The position numbers were made by a program, and so were the translations under genes. The notes under the pieces are model-generated. The model made no database searches, was not told the origin of the DNA, and saw only the letters and a list, made by a program, of their open reading frames with translations. Below are positions 15,985 through 25,173 of a stretch of 64,000 nucleotides of DNA, one piece after another (within the stretch, counting starts at the first letter, position 1; each line of letters opens with the position of its first letter). This DNA comes from Ignavibacteriales bacterium. GTDB lineage: Bacteria; Bacteroidota; Ignavibacteria; Ignavibacteriales; SURF-24. The stretch lies in the NCBI GenBank assembly GCA_026390815.1, contig JAPLFH010000024.1:1-64000 (forward strand), written 5' to 3'.

Positions 15985-17772
15985 TTAATCTTCCGTGGTG
16001 CATGCCATCACTTCCTGGATTGATGTTAGTCCTAATACAACTTTCTGGAAACCTGCTTCGCGCAAGTTCAAAGTTCCATCTTTCCTGGATTGCTGGCGTA
16101 TAGCTTCTTCGTCAACTTCAATGCCCGACCGTACGATTATTTCTCTTATTTCTTTTGTAAAGAACAACGCTTCGTGAATTGCCACTCTACCCTTATATCC
16201 GGAATTGCTGCATTTGGGGCAGCCGGCAGCTTCATAAATTTCATAATCTCTCCACTCTGCAATGTTCAAGCCGGCGGATTTCATAAGCGCTTCGTCAAAA
16301 TTACGAATTCTTTTCTTACAATCGCATAATTTTCTTATAAGTCTTTGTGCAACAATTATATTAATTGCATAAGCAATCAAGAACGGTTCAATGCCCATTT
16401 TATACAAGCGGGATACTGCACTGGGTGCATCATTAGTGTGAAGTGTTGAAAAGGTTAAATGCCCAGTGTTAGCTAATTTTATAGCCACCTCAGCAGTTTC
16501 TTTATCGCGCATTTCTCCAACAAGAACTATATCCGGATCGTGACGAAGTATTGACCTGATCGCTTGTTCAAAATTCATCTTATGACCAATCTTTAACTGG
16601 CGTGCACCTTCAATAACATATTCCACCGGGTCTTCAACTGTTAATACGTTTACAGTAGGATCTATAACCTGGTACAGGGCGGCAACAAGCGTTGTGCTTT
16701 TACCGCTTCCGGTAGGACCCGTAAGGATGACCATTCCCTGCGGTCTGTTTATGGCTTTTTCAAAAGATTCTTTAGCATAACCGGTAAGACCAAGTTTGTT
16801 TAAATCCCGGATTACTTTTCTATCATCAAGGATTCTTATTACAATAGATTCAAATTTATTTTTTAGTTCAGTACCTACCATTGGAAGAACAGAAACTCTA
16901 AAACGAATTATATGACCATCGATTTCTCTTTGAATGAAACCATCCTGCGCTTTTTCTCTTTCAAATCGGTCCAAACCTTTTGCCCGGTCTTTAACTACTG
17001 AAATAACTGCTTCTGGCCAAACATTATCCTGCACAAACCACACCTTAAGATCGCCATCAATTCTAAAAGAAACTTCTGTTTTGTTTCCGCTTTTGGGTAC
17101 ATAATGTATATCGCTTGCATTCCTTCTTACGCCCTCAACAAGCGAACCTTCCACCAAACTAATTAAAGCACTTTTATTTATTTCAGCTTCTAAGGCTTCT
17201 TCGTCTAATGAACCTTCCTCAACTTCAATATTTAACTCTTCAGTTTGTTCTTCCATCATTTTTAAAAATTCATTTTCCGGTGGAAGTACAATCTGAATTA
17301 GTTTTTGATAATCTTTTTTTCTTATATAACTTACTTCATATTTTTTAGCATTTAATCCGTAAGCTATTTTTGTAATACTTTTATCGGTTGGGTCGATTGC
17401 AGCAAGAATTAATTTATCTTTTATCCTTTCATCATATTGAAACGGAATTACCTTGTGTTCCAGTATTTGATTTTTAACTTCTTCCGGGGCAATGTTTATC
17501 ATTTTACGGATTTCATCAATTCGGTTATCCGGCAATTCTTCAATTTTAACATTCAATTCTCTAAAAGCATAAAGGATGGCTACTTGCCGGAAGATAGTAT
17601 CATGATCAAAATTATAATCCTGAACAAGAATTTGCGCCAGGTTTCTTTTAATTTTTCCTTCTTCGTTCTGTTTAATGCGCAGAGCCTTCTCAAGAGTTTC
17701 TATGTCAATAATACCTTTCTTTAAAAGAAGATAACCTATTTTGTCGGTCATCTCTAAGTTGGAATCGATCAT
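15985..17772 (-). CDS. pilB: PilB/GspE-like assembly ATPase
   Basis: This 595-aa protein carries an N-terminal GspE-type domain (~1-165), Walker A GPTGSGKS (G352, K358), Walker B DPDIVLVGEMRDKETAEVA and a zinc-binding tetracysteine region (CDC near 483 and CPKC near 520, then SGYKGRVAIHEAL). It is full length for the family. It energises pilin polymerisation at the inner membrane with PilC. It overlaps the upstream pilC gene by 4 bp. Confidence 0.95.
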   Translation of the reverse strand: MIDSNLEMTDKIGYLLLKKGIIDIETLEKALRIKQNEEGKIKRNLAQILVQDYNFDHDTIFRQVAILYAFRELNVKIEELPDNRIDEIRKMINIAPEEVKNQILEHKVIPFQYDERIKDKLILAAIDPTDKSITKIAYGLNAKKYEVSYIRKKDYQKLIQIVLPPENEFLKMMEEQTEELNIEVEEGSLDEEALEAEINKSALISLVEGSLVEGVRRNASDIHYVPKSGNKTEVSFRIDGDLKVWFVQDNVWPEAVISVVKDRAKGLDRFEREKAQDGFIQREIDGHIIRFRVSVLPMVGTELKNKFESIVIRILDDRKVIRDLNKLGLTGYAKESFEKAINRPQGMVILTGPTGSGKSTTLVAALYQVIDPTVNVLTVEDPVEYVIEGARQLKIGHKMNFEQAIRSILRHDPDIVLVGEMRDKETAEVAIKLANTGHLTFSTLHTNDAPSAVSRLYKMGIEPFLIAYAINIIVAQRLIRKLCDCKKRIRNFDEALMKSAGLNIAEWRDYEIYEAAGCPKCSNSGYKGRVAIHEALFFTKEIREIIVRSGIEVDEEAIRQQSRKDGTLNLREAGFQKVVLGLTSIQEVMACTTED

Positions 17773-19145
17773 AGCATAATACCAGATAAATAATTTATTA
17801 AGAATGACATCATTGGATTTTTCGGATTTATTGTTGCTGTTTCTGCTGATATAAGAGTAAGAAGAATCATAACAACCATAATAACCATTGCAATAACAAC
17901 CTGGATAAGCTCAATAACATTTTTTAATCGATATGTAGTTTCGCTTTCATAATAATTTGCTAATTGAAGTGCGGTGTTTTTTATAGTTCCGGTTTCTTCA
18001 CCCGAATGAAATCTGGAAAGTGCTGTAGCTGTAAATACCCCACTCTGTTCAAACGCATCTGTAATACCAATTCCTTTTTTCACCATCATAGGGATTGCAA
18101 TATTTTTTATTCTATCTTCAAAATACGCATTATCTGTTGCTTCTGCAGCTATTCTTATTGGTTCTATGCTTTCTGCCGATCCGCTGTACATTGTATAAAA
18201 TACGCGGCAGAAAACTTCAATTAATGTTTTATGTATTAAGTTTCCAATGATTGGCATTTTTAATAAATACCTGTGTGCAATTAATCTTCCTTTTTTAGTA
18301 GACGCTAACTGCCACAAAATAATTGGTGGAAGTACTGTTGCTGCAATTACCAGCCAAACATTATTTATTAAAAAGTCACTTAGTTTTAATGTAAATGCCG
18401 TCATAGGAGGAAGTGCAATATCAAATTTTGTAAACAACTTGGCAGTCTCTGGAAAAATATATCCCACATAAAAAAGTATTGCCAAAAACAAAACAAACAT
18501 CGTTACCATTGGAGTAATTAATGCACTTCTAAGGCTCTTTTTAAATTCCAATCTTCTTTCTAAAAATTTTGCGGTAGCATGATATATTTCTGTCATGTTT
18601 CCGCTTTTAGAAGCAAGACCAAGCATGTATGCTGTAAACTTACCGAACACTCCCTGGTATCTTAAAAAAATTGTTTCACTATCAGAGCCTTTTTTTAATT
18701 CATTACTAATTTCTTTTAAAGATTCTCTTAATGTTTTGTTGGGTATGTCATTAATAAGTAAAGTCATTACTTCATTATACGGAAGTTTTTGCTCGAGTAA
18801 TTCTGCACTAATTTTTACGTAAGAAACAATTTCCTGCTGTGGTGGTTTGAAATTAAAATCGAGTAGTTTTTTATTAACCGAAAGAACATTGTATCCGAGT
18901 TTATTTAATGCGGTGATAACTTCAGCTTTTGAAAAAGCTTTCTGCTCACCAACAACGGGCTTTTCATTTCCTTTACGAATTTTATATAAATAGACGGATT
19001 TTCTTTCGATAAGTTTAATTTTTAGTTGGTTCTTTTCGGCAAGTTTGTGGATCTTCTTTTTACCTTCACGAGCAGATTCAGAGGTAAGTGATCCACTAAG
19101 TAATTGACCGTTTTGTTTCTCTGCAGAGAATCTTAATTCAATCAT
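17769..19145 (-). CDS. pilC: PilC/GspF-like inner-membrane platform protein
   Basis: The 458-aa product has two GspF-type helical domains and three TM helices (~205-230, ~255-280, ~405-432). The motif LASKSGNMTEIYHATAKFLE and the later FHSGEETGTIKNTALQLANY are the paired GspF repeats. The N-terminal ~110 residues form a small extra domain common at the start of PilC proteins. It anchors the ATPases PilB and PilT to the membrane. Its gene begins ~85 bp after the pilin gene, beyond a likely terminator hairpin. Confidence 0.94.
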   Translation of the reverse strand: MIELRFSAEKQNGQLLSGSLTSESAREGKKKIHKLAEKNQLKIKLIERKSVYLYKIRKGNEKPVVGEQKAFSKAEVITALNKLGYNVLSVNKKLLDFNFKPPQQEIVSYVKISAELLEQKLPYNEVMTLLINDIPNKTLRESLKEISNELKKGSDSETIFLRYQGVFGKFTAYMLGLASKSGNMTEIYHATAKFLERRLEFKKSLRSALITPMVTMFVLFLAILFYVGYIFPETAKLFTKFDIALPPMTAFTLKLSDFLINNVWLVIAATVLPPIILWQLASTKKGRLIAHRYLLKMPIIGNLIHKTLIEVFCRVFYTMYSGSAESIEPIRIAAEATDNAYFEDRIKNIAIPMMVKKGIGITDAFEQSGVFTATALSRFHSGEETGTIKNTALQLANYYESETTYRLKNVIELIQVVIAMVIMVVMILLTLISAETATINPKNPMMSFLINYLSGIML

Positions 19146-19167
19146 AATTATTTTTGCGTCTAAAATA

Positions 19168-19210
19168 AAAAAAGGCTGTCAAACAATCCATTAAAAAGTT
19201 CAACAGCCTA
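19168..19210 (-). terminator. Terminator-like hairpin between pilin gene and pilC
   Basis: On the minus strand AGGCTGT and ACAGCCT flank a ~29-nt interior (with extra partial pairing) and are followed directly by a run of seven T. It lies 19 bp after the pilin stop codon. It would let most transcripts end after the pilin gene, giving more pilin than assembly proteins. Confidence 0.7.
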
Positions 19211-19229
19211 GAAATTTAATAAATTAAAT

Positions 19230-19631
19230 TTAATTAGAATTTGTAGTGGATGTAACAGAATCTGGGGCTACAACCATTACAACTGATATTGCTCCAGAAC
19301 CATCAAATCCTTTTTCTTTTCCAGTACCAGTAAATGCTATACTTGTTGCGGTACCAGCGGTAGAGATACTATAGGTTCCATTTGGATTGGATTTTAATGA
19401 ATTAGGAATTTTACCAGCAGTAAAACCAACGAATGAATTTCCGCCACCACCCATTGCTAAAGGTTTTCTGTAATATTGCTGTGCCATAGATGCGAGATTT
19501 GTTAAATCGCTTACAACTGCATCGCGGTTTGCATTAGAACTGCTTGCAGTAAAAATGTTAATACCAACTACCACGGCGATACCGACTATAATAACGCCAA
19601 GTACGATAAGTAATAATTGTTGCTGACCCAT
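19230..19631 (-). CDS. Pilin-like protein 1 (MGQQQ type)
   Basis: This 133-aa protein begins MG-QQQ followed by an uninterrupted hydrophobic helix (LLLIVLGVIIVGIAVVVGI, residues 6-24). This layout is that of a type IV pilin with a two-residue leader, but Gln follows the cleavage Gly and there is no Glu at +5. The body has NLASMAQQYYRKPLAMGGGG, shared with the paralogue upstream, and is Gly/Ser/Thr-rich. A good ribosome site (AGGAG) precedes ATG 19631. It sits at the head of the pilus assembly genes and is the likely major subunit. Confidence in 'pilin' comes from position and the N-terminal helix. Confidence 0.75.
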   Translation of the reverse strand: MGQQQLLLIVLGVIIVGIAVVVGINIFTASSSNANRDAVVSDLTNLASMAQQYYRKPLAMGGGGNSFVGFTAGKIPNSLKSNPNGTYSISTAGTATSIAFTGTGKEKGFDGSGAISVVMVVAPDSVTSTTNSN

Positions 19632-19684
19632 TTTAATTCTCCTGAAATTTGTTAGGAATTATGTTAATTAAGTGACATTAAAAG

Positions 19685-19700
19685 AACCAAAATCGTACCA
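19685..19700 (-). promoter_or_regulatory. Possible sigma-54 promoter of pilin gene 1
   Basis: On the minus strand TGGTACGATTTTGGTT matches the sigma-54 consensus TGGCACG-N4-TTGCW at most positions: the -24 GG is present at the correct spacing, but the -12 element reads TGGT instead of TTGC. It lies 54 bp before the start codon. NtrC-type activators are known to drive pilin genes in several bacteria, and one is encoded at 2955-4313. The imperfect -12 element keeps this tentative. Confidence 0.4.
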
Positions 19701-19815
19701 CAAGGAATTTTTTTGTTTTTTATTAAATTACTTTCTTTACTCATTATCGAAATTAATCTCGGTAATTTTTACACGCAACAAAGTAATAGTTACTTCTACT
19801 TGTTGCATATTAAAA

Positions 19816-20196
19816 CTATCGTAAAATTGTTGTGCTAATACTATCTGCAAAAACATTTGTTTGCACTTTTACTGAATCTGTTCCTGTAACCACCTCGTTT
19901 CCTGTTCCAATTATTTCCACATGATCGGGAAATACATTTGCTTCAAACCGTCCATTTGCAGTTAAAGCCAATGGTCTTGGAACTATCCACCCAGAAAAGG
20001 TTTTGCCTCCTCCACCCATCGTTATTGGTTTTAAATAGTGTTGTTGTGCCATACCCGCCAGGTTAATACATTCATTTAATACATTGTTTCTTTTCGATTC
20101 GATAGCATTAGCACGGAAAATATATATGCCAACAAAAATCGCAATCCCCACTATTAAAATTCCTAAAACGATTAATAAAAGCTGTTGCTGACCCAT
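19816..20196 (-). CDS. Pilin-like protein 2 (MGQQQ type)
   Basis: The 126-aa product shares the start MGQQQLLLIVLG with pilin-like protein 1, then a hydrophobic helix to about residue 26 and the segment INLAGMAQQHYLKPITMGGGG. The C-terminal half differs. It is a paralogue that could be a minor or alternative subunit. There is a 184-bp gap to pilin gene 1, so each gene may have its own promoter. Confidence 0.72.
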   Translation of the reverse strand: MGQQQLLLIVLGILIVGIAIFVGIYIFRANAIESKRNNVLNECINLAGMAQQHYLKPITMGGGGKTFSGWIVPRPLALTANGRFEANVFPDHVEIIGTGNEVVTGTDSVKVQTNVFADSISTTILR

Positions 20197-20257
20197 TTAG
20201 TTCTCCGGTTGCTTTTGAGAAAATTTAAATAAGAATAACTATGATTGCTTAAAGAAC

Positions 20258-20273
20258 CTCAAATAGTAAACCA
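20258..20273 (-). promoter_or_regulatory. Weak sigma-54-like site before pilin gene 2
   Basis: Minus-strand TGGTTTACTATTTGAG has GG and TTG at sigma-54 spacing but lacks the -12 C. It lies 62 bp before the start codon, a distance similar to that of the site before pilin gene 1. On its own it would not be convincing. Confidence 0.25.
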
Positions 20274-20585
20274 TTAATTGCAACCCTCAAGGAAAACACA
20301 AACGCAAAATAATAATTTTTAATTTAAATAGTCAAGTTAAATTTATATTTTTTATGGAATTAGGCTTTTGTTTGCAAATGGCGGAGGGAGAAAATAACAG
20401 CAAAGTGGTAATATTTACCCCGCTACTGGTAAAATCTTCGGCTATCTTTTGTTTAAGAAATTAACTTTTCGAAATGTTTTTTAAGCGCAGTTAGAATGAT
20501 TTTATTAATTAACAAGTTATATTGCGGATGATTTTTAAAATCCTGGGGACTCTCACAGGAAGTCTCCAAAACAAACCACCTTAAT
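20274..20585. other. Gene-free gap between pilin gene 2 and aspS
   Basis: This stretch is AT-rich and has no supported gene. A small palindrome GGTAATATTTACC (20407-20419) is present but lacks a T-run and is not called a terminator. A short frame overlapping the aspS end looks like chance. Confidence 0.5.
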
Positions 20586-22352
20586 CTATCTGATTTTAAT
20601 ATGCAGTTCTTTAAGTTGTTCTTCACCAACTGTTGAGGGTGAGTCATCCATTAATGAAACAGCGCTTGCCGTTTTTGGAAAAGCGATAACTTCACGTATT
20701 GAAGCTTCTCCTGCAAATAACATTGCCATACGATCAAATCCAAAAGCAATTCCTCCGTGAGGTGGTGCACCATATTTAAATGCATTTATAAGAAAACCAA
20801 ATTTATAGTCAGCATCTTCATCAGAAATTCCAAGAGTTTTAAACATTAAAGATTGAAGATTTGAATCATGAATCCTGATGCTTCCACCAGCAATTTCATT
20901 TCCATTCAATACCAGATCATATGCCCGGGCTTTTACTTTTGCCGGGTCCGTTTTCATCAATTCTATATCTTCAACCCGGGGAGATGTAAATGGATGATGC
21001 ATCGCATAAAATCGTTTCGTTTCATCATCCCATTCTAATAATGGAAAATCCGTAATCCATAATAATGCTGGTTTAGCATCTGATTTTATAAATTCTAACC
21101 TTCTTGCCATCTCAAGCCGGAGTGCCCCCATAACATTTAGTGTCTTTAATCTTTGACCAGCAAGTATGAAAATTAAATCCCCGGCTTTTGCGTTGAGCTT
21201 TTCAAGTATTGCTTTTTGTTCTTCTTCACTTAAGAATTTTACGGTTGGTGAATCCATCCCTTCTTCTTTCACTCTAATCCAGATTAAACCCGAAGCACCT
21301 TGCTTTTTAACAAACTCAGTTAATACATCAAGTTGGTTTCTGGTATAATCCCCACAACCTTTTATTACAAGTCCGGTGATAATTCCACCCTTTTTAATAG
21401 CTTCCTGATAAACCCGGAAAGATGAGTTTTGTAAAACATCATTTAATGTTACCATTTCCAGATTAAATCTTAAATCCGGTTTATCGCTTCCATATTTTTC
21501 CATAGCTTCTTCAAAAGAAAGACGAGGAATTGGAACTGTGAGATCGTAATTTTTAATCTCTTTGAATAAATTTTTCATCAATCCTTCAACCACCTCAAAA
21601 ATATCTTCTTGATCAATGAAAGACATTTCAACATCTATTTGGGTAAATTCTGGCTGACGATCAGCACGTAAATCTTCATCTCTAAAACATTTTACAATTT
21701 GGAAGTATCGATCTAACCCAGACACCATTAACAATTGTTTGTATTGTTGTGGTGACTGTGGAAGCGCATAAAATTTGCCTTTATGAAGTCTGCTTGGTAC
21801 CAGGTAATCGCGAGCACCTTCCGGAGTGCTTTTCATAAGAACCGGGGTCTCCACTTCAACAAAGCTTTTTCCATCGAAATACTTTCTGACTATCTGATAC
21901 ATTTTGTGGCGCAGTAATAAATTTTTTTGTACGGATGGGCGACGCAAATCAAGGTATCGATATTTTAATCTAACATCTTCACTCGTATCAACACTGTCTT
22001 TAATTGGAAATGGTGGCGTTTTAGCCACATTTAATATTACAAGTTTTTCAACCATCACATCAATCATCCCGGTGGCTAGTTGATTATTTTCAGTTCCTTC
22101 CGGTCTATGCCGTACTTTTCCTTCGATAGAAATTACAAATTCACTTCTTAGTTCTCTTGCCTGGTTGTGAGCTTCATTGTTAAAGTGAGGTTCAAATACA
22201 ACCTGGGTAAATCCGTAACGATCCCGCAGATCAATGAAAATAACTCCGCCTAAATCTCTCCTTGTATCTACCCAGCCATTCAGAACAACTGTTTCGCCAA
22301 TATTGGTTTCTCTTAATTCACCACAAGTATGGGTTCTAATCTTAAACTTCAT
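20586..22352 (-). CDS. aspS: Aspartyl-tRNA synthetase
   Basis: This 588-aa class II synthetase charges tRNA-Asp (or also tRNA-Asn in non-discriminating forms). The N-terminal OB-fold anticodon domain is seen at ~1-105 (GWVDTRRDLGGVIFIDLRDR), class II motif 2 as FRDEDLRADRQPEFTQID, the bacterial GAD insert at ~285-420, and motif 3 as GIAFGFDRMAMLFAG near the C-terminus. The length is typical of bacterial AspRS. No gatCAB genes are in the window, so discrimination cannot be judged. The gene seems monocistronic. Confidence 0.97.
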   Translation of the reverse strand: MKFKIRTHTCGELRETNIGETVVLNGWVDTRRDLGGVIFIDLRDRYGFTQVVFEPHFNNEAHNQARELRSEFVISIEGKVRHRPEGTENNQLATGMIDVMVEKLVILNVAKTPPFPIKDSVDTSEDVRLKYRYLDLRRPSVQKNLLLRHKMYQIVRKYFDGKSFVEVETPVLMKSTPEGARDYLVPSRLHKGKFYALPQSPQQYKQLLMVSGLDRYFQIVKCFRDEDLRADRQPEFTQIDVEMSFIDQEDIFEVVEGLMKNLFKEIKNYDLTVPIPRLSFEEAMEKYGSDKPDLRFNLEMVTLNDVLQNSSFRVYQEAIKKGGIITGLVIKGCGDYTRNQLDVLTEFVKKQGASGLIWIRVKEEGMDSPTVKFLSEEEQKAILEKLNAKAGDLIFILAGQRLKTLNVMGALRLEMARRLEFIKSDAKPALLWITDFPLLEWDDETKRFYAMHHPFTSPRVEDIELMKTDPAKVKARAYDLVLNGNEIAGGSIRIHDSNLQSLMFKTLGISDEDADYKFGFLINAFKYGAPPHGGIAFGFDRMAMLFAGEASIREVIAFPKTASAVSLMDDSPSTVGEEQLKELHIKIR

Positions 22353-22536
22353 TTAGCTTATCTTGCTCCTAATTTGTAAATTTCTATGTAAAAGATAACG
22401 ATTTCAGTGTGGCATTACAATATTAGAGACTGTTCCATTGTGTTTATACTGGTTGTTAATTCAGTAACATGAAATTCTTTCCCTGATATAAAGAATTCAT
22501 AATCATTTTCTTAAATAATTTATTTTGAATAAAACA

Positions 22537-23670
22537 ATGAACATTCTTGTTGACGAAAATATAACCTTTGCAAAAGCCGCCTTTTCAAACCTTGGAAAGG
22601 TATGTTTAATTCACGGGAGAAAGATAGATAGGCGAGCATTAAAAAATATTGATGTTCTTATTATTCGATCAATAACAGATGTAAATGAAAATCTTCTTAA
22701 AGATACCCGGGTAAAATTTGTTGGAACTGCCACAATTGGTTTTGATCATGTTGATATTAATTACCTGAAAGAAAGAAAAATTGCCTTCGCCAATGCCGCT
22801 GGATGTAATTCTGATGCTGTAACCGAGTATGTTTTTACAGCATTACTTTCACTTTCCACTCACAATAATTTTTCATTAAAGGGAAAAAATATTGGGATAA
22901 TTGGAGCAGGAAATATTGGGAGCCGTGTTGCAAGTATTGCCAAATCGCTTGGCATGAATGTTTTGCAAAATGATCCTCCATTAGAAAGAAAAACCAAACG
23001 AAAAGATTTTGTTGGCTTAAATGATGTATTAAATTCCGATATAATTTCACTTCACATTCCGCTTAATCTATCGGGTGTGGATAAAACTTTTCATCTTATA
23101 AATGAAAACAATTTAAAGTTGATAAAGCCCGGTTCTGTCTTAATAAATACATCGCGTGGACCTGTTGTTGATAATTCCGCTCTGCTTAATAGATTAAAAA
23201 AAGCTGACTCGTTAATTTCCATTCTTGATGTTTGGGAAAACGAACCAAAAATAAACAGCGGGCTTCTATCAAAAATAAAAATTGGAACGGCACACATTGC
23301 CGGTTATTCTTTTGAGGGTAAGGTGAATGGAACGGTAATGATTTATAATCAGCTCTGCAATTTCCTTAATGAGGAACCGAAGTGGAAACCAATTCTTCCA
23401 AATTTAGATGAGTGTGAAATTAAAGTTGACGGTAACCAAAGATTTGAAGCAGCATTAAACACTGCAATTAAAAATGTGTACAATATAAATTACGATGATT
23501 CACTTTTAAGATCAGGTGCTGCGTTGCCTCCAGAAAAATTTCCGGATTATTTTGATAAACTACGGAAAGAATACAGGTATCGAAGAGAATTTAGCAACTA
23601 TAAAATAAACCTTGAACCTTTTAATGAAGAACTTGCTTCAGCTTTTAAACAATTACGATTTGAAATATAG
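22537..23670 (+). CDS. pdxB: 4-phosphoerythronate dehydrogenase
   Basis: This NAD-dependent 2-hydroxyacid dehydrogenase of 377 aa acts in the DXP-dependent pyridoxal phosphate pathway. The start MNILVDENITFAKAAF is the PdxB signature. The family's nucleotide fold is shown by GIIGAGNIGSRVASIAKSLG, and the C-terminal extension (from ~285) matches the PdxB dimerisation domain. I prefer ATG 22537 to an in-frame TTG 12 bp upstream because PdxB proteins begin M-(K/N)-ILVDEN. It is divergent from aspS. Confidence 0.92.
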   Translation: MNILVDENITFAKAAFSNLGKVCLIHGRKIDRRALKNIDVLIIRSITDVNENLLKDTRVKFVGTATIGFDHVDINYLKERKIAFANAAGCNSDAVTEYVFTALLSLSTHNNFSLKGKNIGIIGAGNIGSRVASIAKSLGMNVLQNDPPLERKTKRKDFVGLNDVLNSDIISLHIPLNLSGVDKTFHLINENNLKLIKPGSVLINTSRGPVVDNSALLNRLKKADSLISILDVWENEPKINSGLLSKIKIGTAHIAGYSFEGKVNGTVMIYNQLCNFLNEEPKWKPILPNLDECEIKVDGNQRFEAALNTAIKNVYNINYDDSLLRSGAALPPEKFPDYFDKLRKEYRYRREFSNYKINLEPFNEELASAFKQLRFEI

Positions 23671-23715
23671 TTTATCTCTCTTTAATCGTATAAATTGATT
23701 ATAACGTCTGATCGT

Positions 23716-25014
23716 TTAAATGAAAAGCAACTGCACCAAAATAAAAATTGGCAGTAACACAATTAAAGAAAACTTTATAATGTAACTAAAGAAATCAGGC
23801 ATTTTAATATTGTTCTCTTCTGCAACCGATTTTACCATAAAGTTCGGACCATTTCCAATGTAGGTCATACTTCCAAAGAATACAGATCCTACAGAAATTG
23901 CTTTCATAAACTCATAAGGAATTCCAGCGACCATATCTGCTGTTTGTTTTCCCAACCCAAGAGCAAGCGAATAGAATGTAACCGCAGTTGGAGTATTATC
24001 CAGAACACTACTTAACGCACCAGAAGCATAATAAAATTGATTTGCAAAATTTACTCCAAGCTGTTTTGCATTGTACTCCAGATATAAAATGCAGGGAACC
24101 ATTGTTATGAATATCCCAAAGAATAAAAAAGCAACTTCCTGGATCGGTCCCCAGGTAAAGTTGTTTGAAACACGCGTTAATCGTGGAGTAAAAAACAAAG
24201 AAAGAATTGCCATAATAATTATAACGCCTTCGCGGATAAATTTATAATATTCATTTTGGTGAATTACTGGTAAATATTGTTCATTCAAAAACGCAACCGA
24301 TAGCACTACGCCAATCATCCAAACAAAATTTATTTTGCCTTCAATTTTAATTGGACGAATGTTTGTTTCATCCCGGAAAATTGCCTCTGGTTTTTCTTTC
24401 TTATAGTAATACGAATCAACGAAATAATAAATTAATAGCAGTAGCGTATTTGCAAACAACCATTCCGGAAATAATTGTATGAACCATGTAAACGGTGTTC
24501 CCCGCAAATACATCATAAACAATGGTGGATCACCAAGGGGTGTAAGTAATCCCCCACAGTTGGCTACAATTCCAATAAAAAACAGAATTGTGTGAACCTT
24601 GAATTCCCTTTCTTTATTTGTTTGAATCAATGGGCGGATAAGTAGCATTGCGGCTCCGGTTGTTCCCATTATGGATGCCAGTACAGCGCCAGTTCCAAGA
24701 AAAGCCAGATTGATAACCGGCTTAGCTTCGATATCGCCGGTTAAATATATTCCACCAGTAATTGTAAAAAGCGAGCCAAGTAAAATGATGAACGGAACAT
24801 AATCGAAAACCATTGTTTCAAATAATTTTTCAGATAAACCATTTGAGAAAAGAAAAATGATTATTGGCAGACTAAGTATGCCGGCAATTAATAATTTATT
24901 TTTGTTCTTCTCCCACCAATGGTTCCAGAACAATGGAAAGATTGCAATAGACAATAACATCAAAACAAATGGAAGAAGTGATATTAGAGGTACATTGAAT
25001 TTTTCGATTTCCAT
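23716..25014 (-). CDS. NhaD/ArsB-superfamily sodium:proton antiporter-like permease
   Basis: This 432-aa inner-membrane protein has about 11 hydrophobic helices. The motifs GTTGAAMLLIRPLI, ANCGGLLTPLGDPPLF and SVLDNTPTAVTFYSLALG are those of the ion-transporter superfamily that includes NhaD and citrate carriers. The two re-entrant loops carry GDPP and DNTPT. A Na+/H+ exchange role is probable from family. Its promoter region shares the intergenic gap with the hexanucleotide tract. Confidence 0.88.
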   Translation of the reverse strand: MEIEKFNVPLISLLPFVLMLLSIAIFPLFWNHWWEKNKNKLLIAGILSLPIIIFLFSNGLSEKLFETMVFDYVPFIILLGSLFTITGGIYLTGDIEAKPVINLAFLGTGAVLASIMGTTGAAMLLIRPLIQTNKEREFKVHTILFFIGIVANCGGLLTPLGDPPLFMMYLRGTPFTWFIQLFPEWLFANTLLLLIYYFVDSYYYKKEKPEAIFRDETNIRPIKIEGKINFVWMIGVVLSVAFLNEQYLPVIHQNEYYKFIREGVIIIMAILSLFFTPRLTRVSNNFTWGPIQEVAFLFFGIFITMVPCILYLEYNAKQLGVNFANQFYYASGALSSVLDNTPTAVTFYSLALGLGKQTADMVAGIPYEFMKAISVGSVFFGSMTYIGNGPNFMVKSVAEENNIKMPDFFSYIIKFSLIVLLPIFILVQLLFI

Positions 25015-25173
25015 AATTTCTGCTATTTATTAATTCCCTGTAAAAGTAACGAAATGAAAATTAAAATAGAATTTTTATAAACTCCTTGATCTTGTTCTCG
25101 CTTTTATTCTTGCTCTTGATCCTCAAAAAGTTTCCCGCGGTTGATATACATGTATGATATAGGGAATAAGACC
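25015..25173. other. Intergenic region with pyrimidine-rich mirror of the repeat tract
   Basis: At 25084-25125 the plus strand is pyrimidine-rich with loosely repeated CTTGCTCTTGATC-like units, approximately complementary to the purine-rich hexamer tract at 25174-25241. A long imperfect hairpin around a ~50-bp core is possible. No supported gene is seen. Confidence 0.5.

Noticed and set aside
20258-20273. Strong claim of a sigma-54 promoter at pilin gene 2
   Set aside because: The site lacks the invariant -12 C and is kept only as a low-confidence feature supported by its analogue before gene 1.
20407-20419. Palindrome GGTAATATTTACC as aspS terminator
   Set aside because: The stem is short and AT-rich and no T-run follows it on the minus strand.
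20453-20647. 64-codon frame overlapping the end of aspS
   Set aside because: Its first part is in the aspS C-terminal codons read in another frame and it has no ribosome site or recognisable content.
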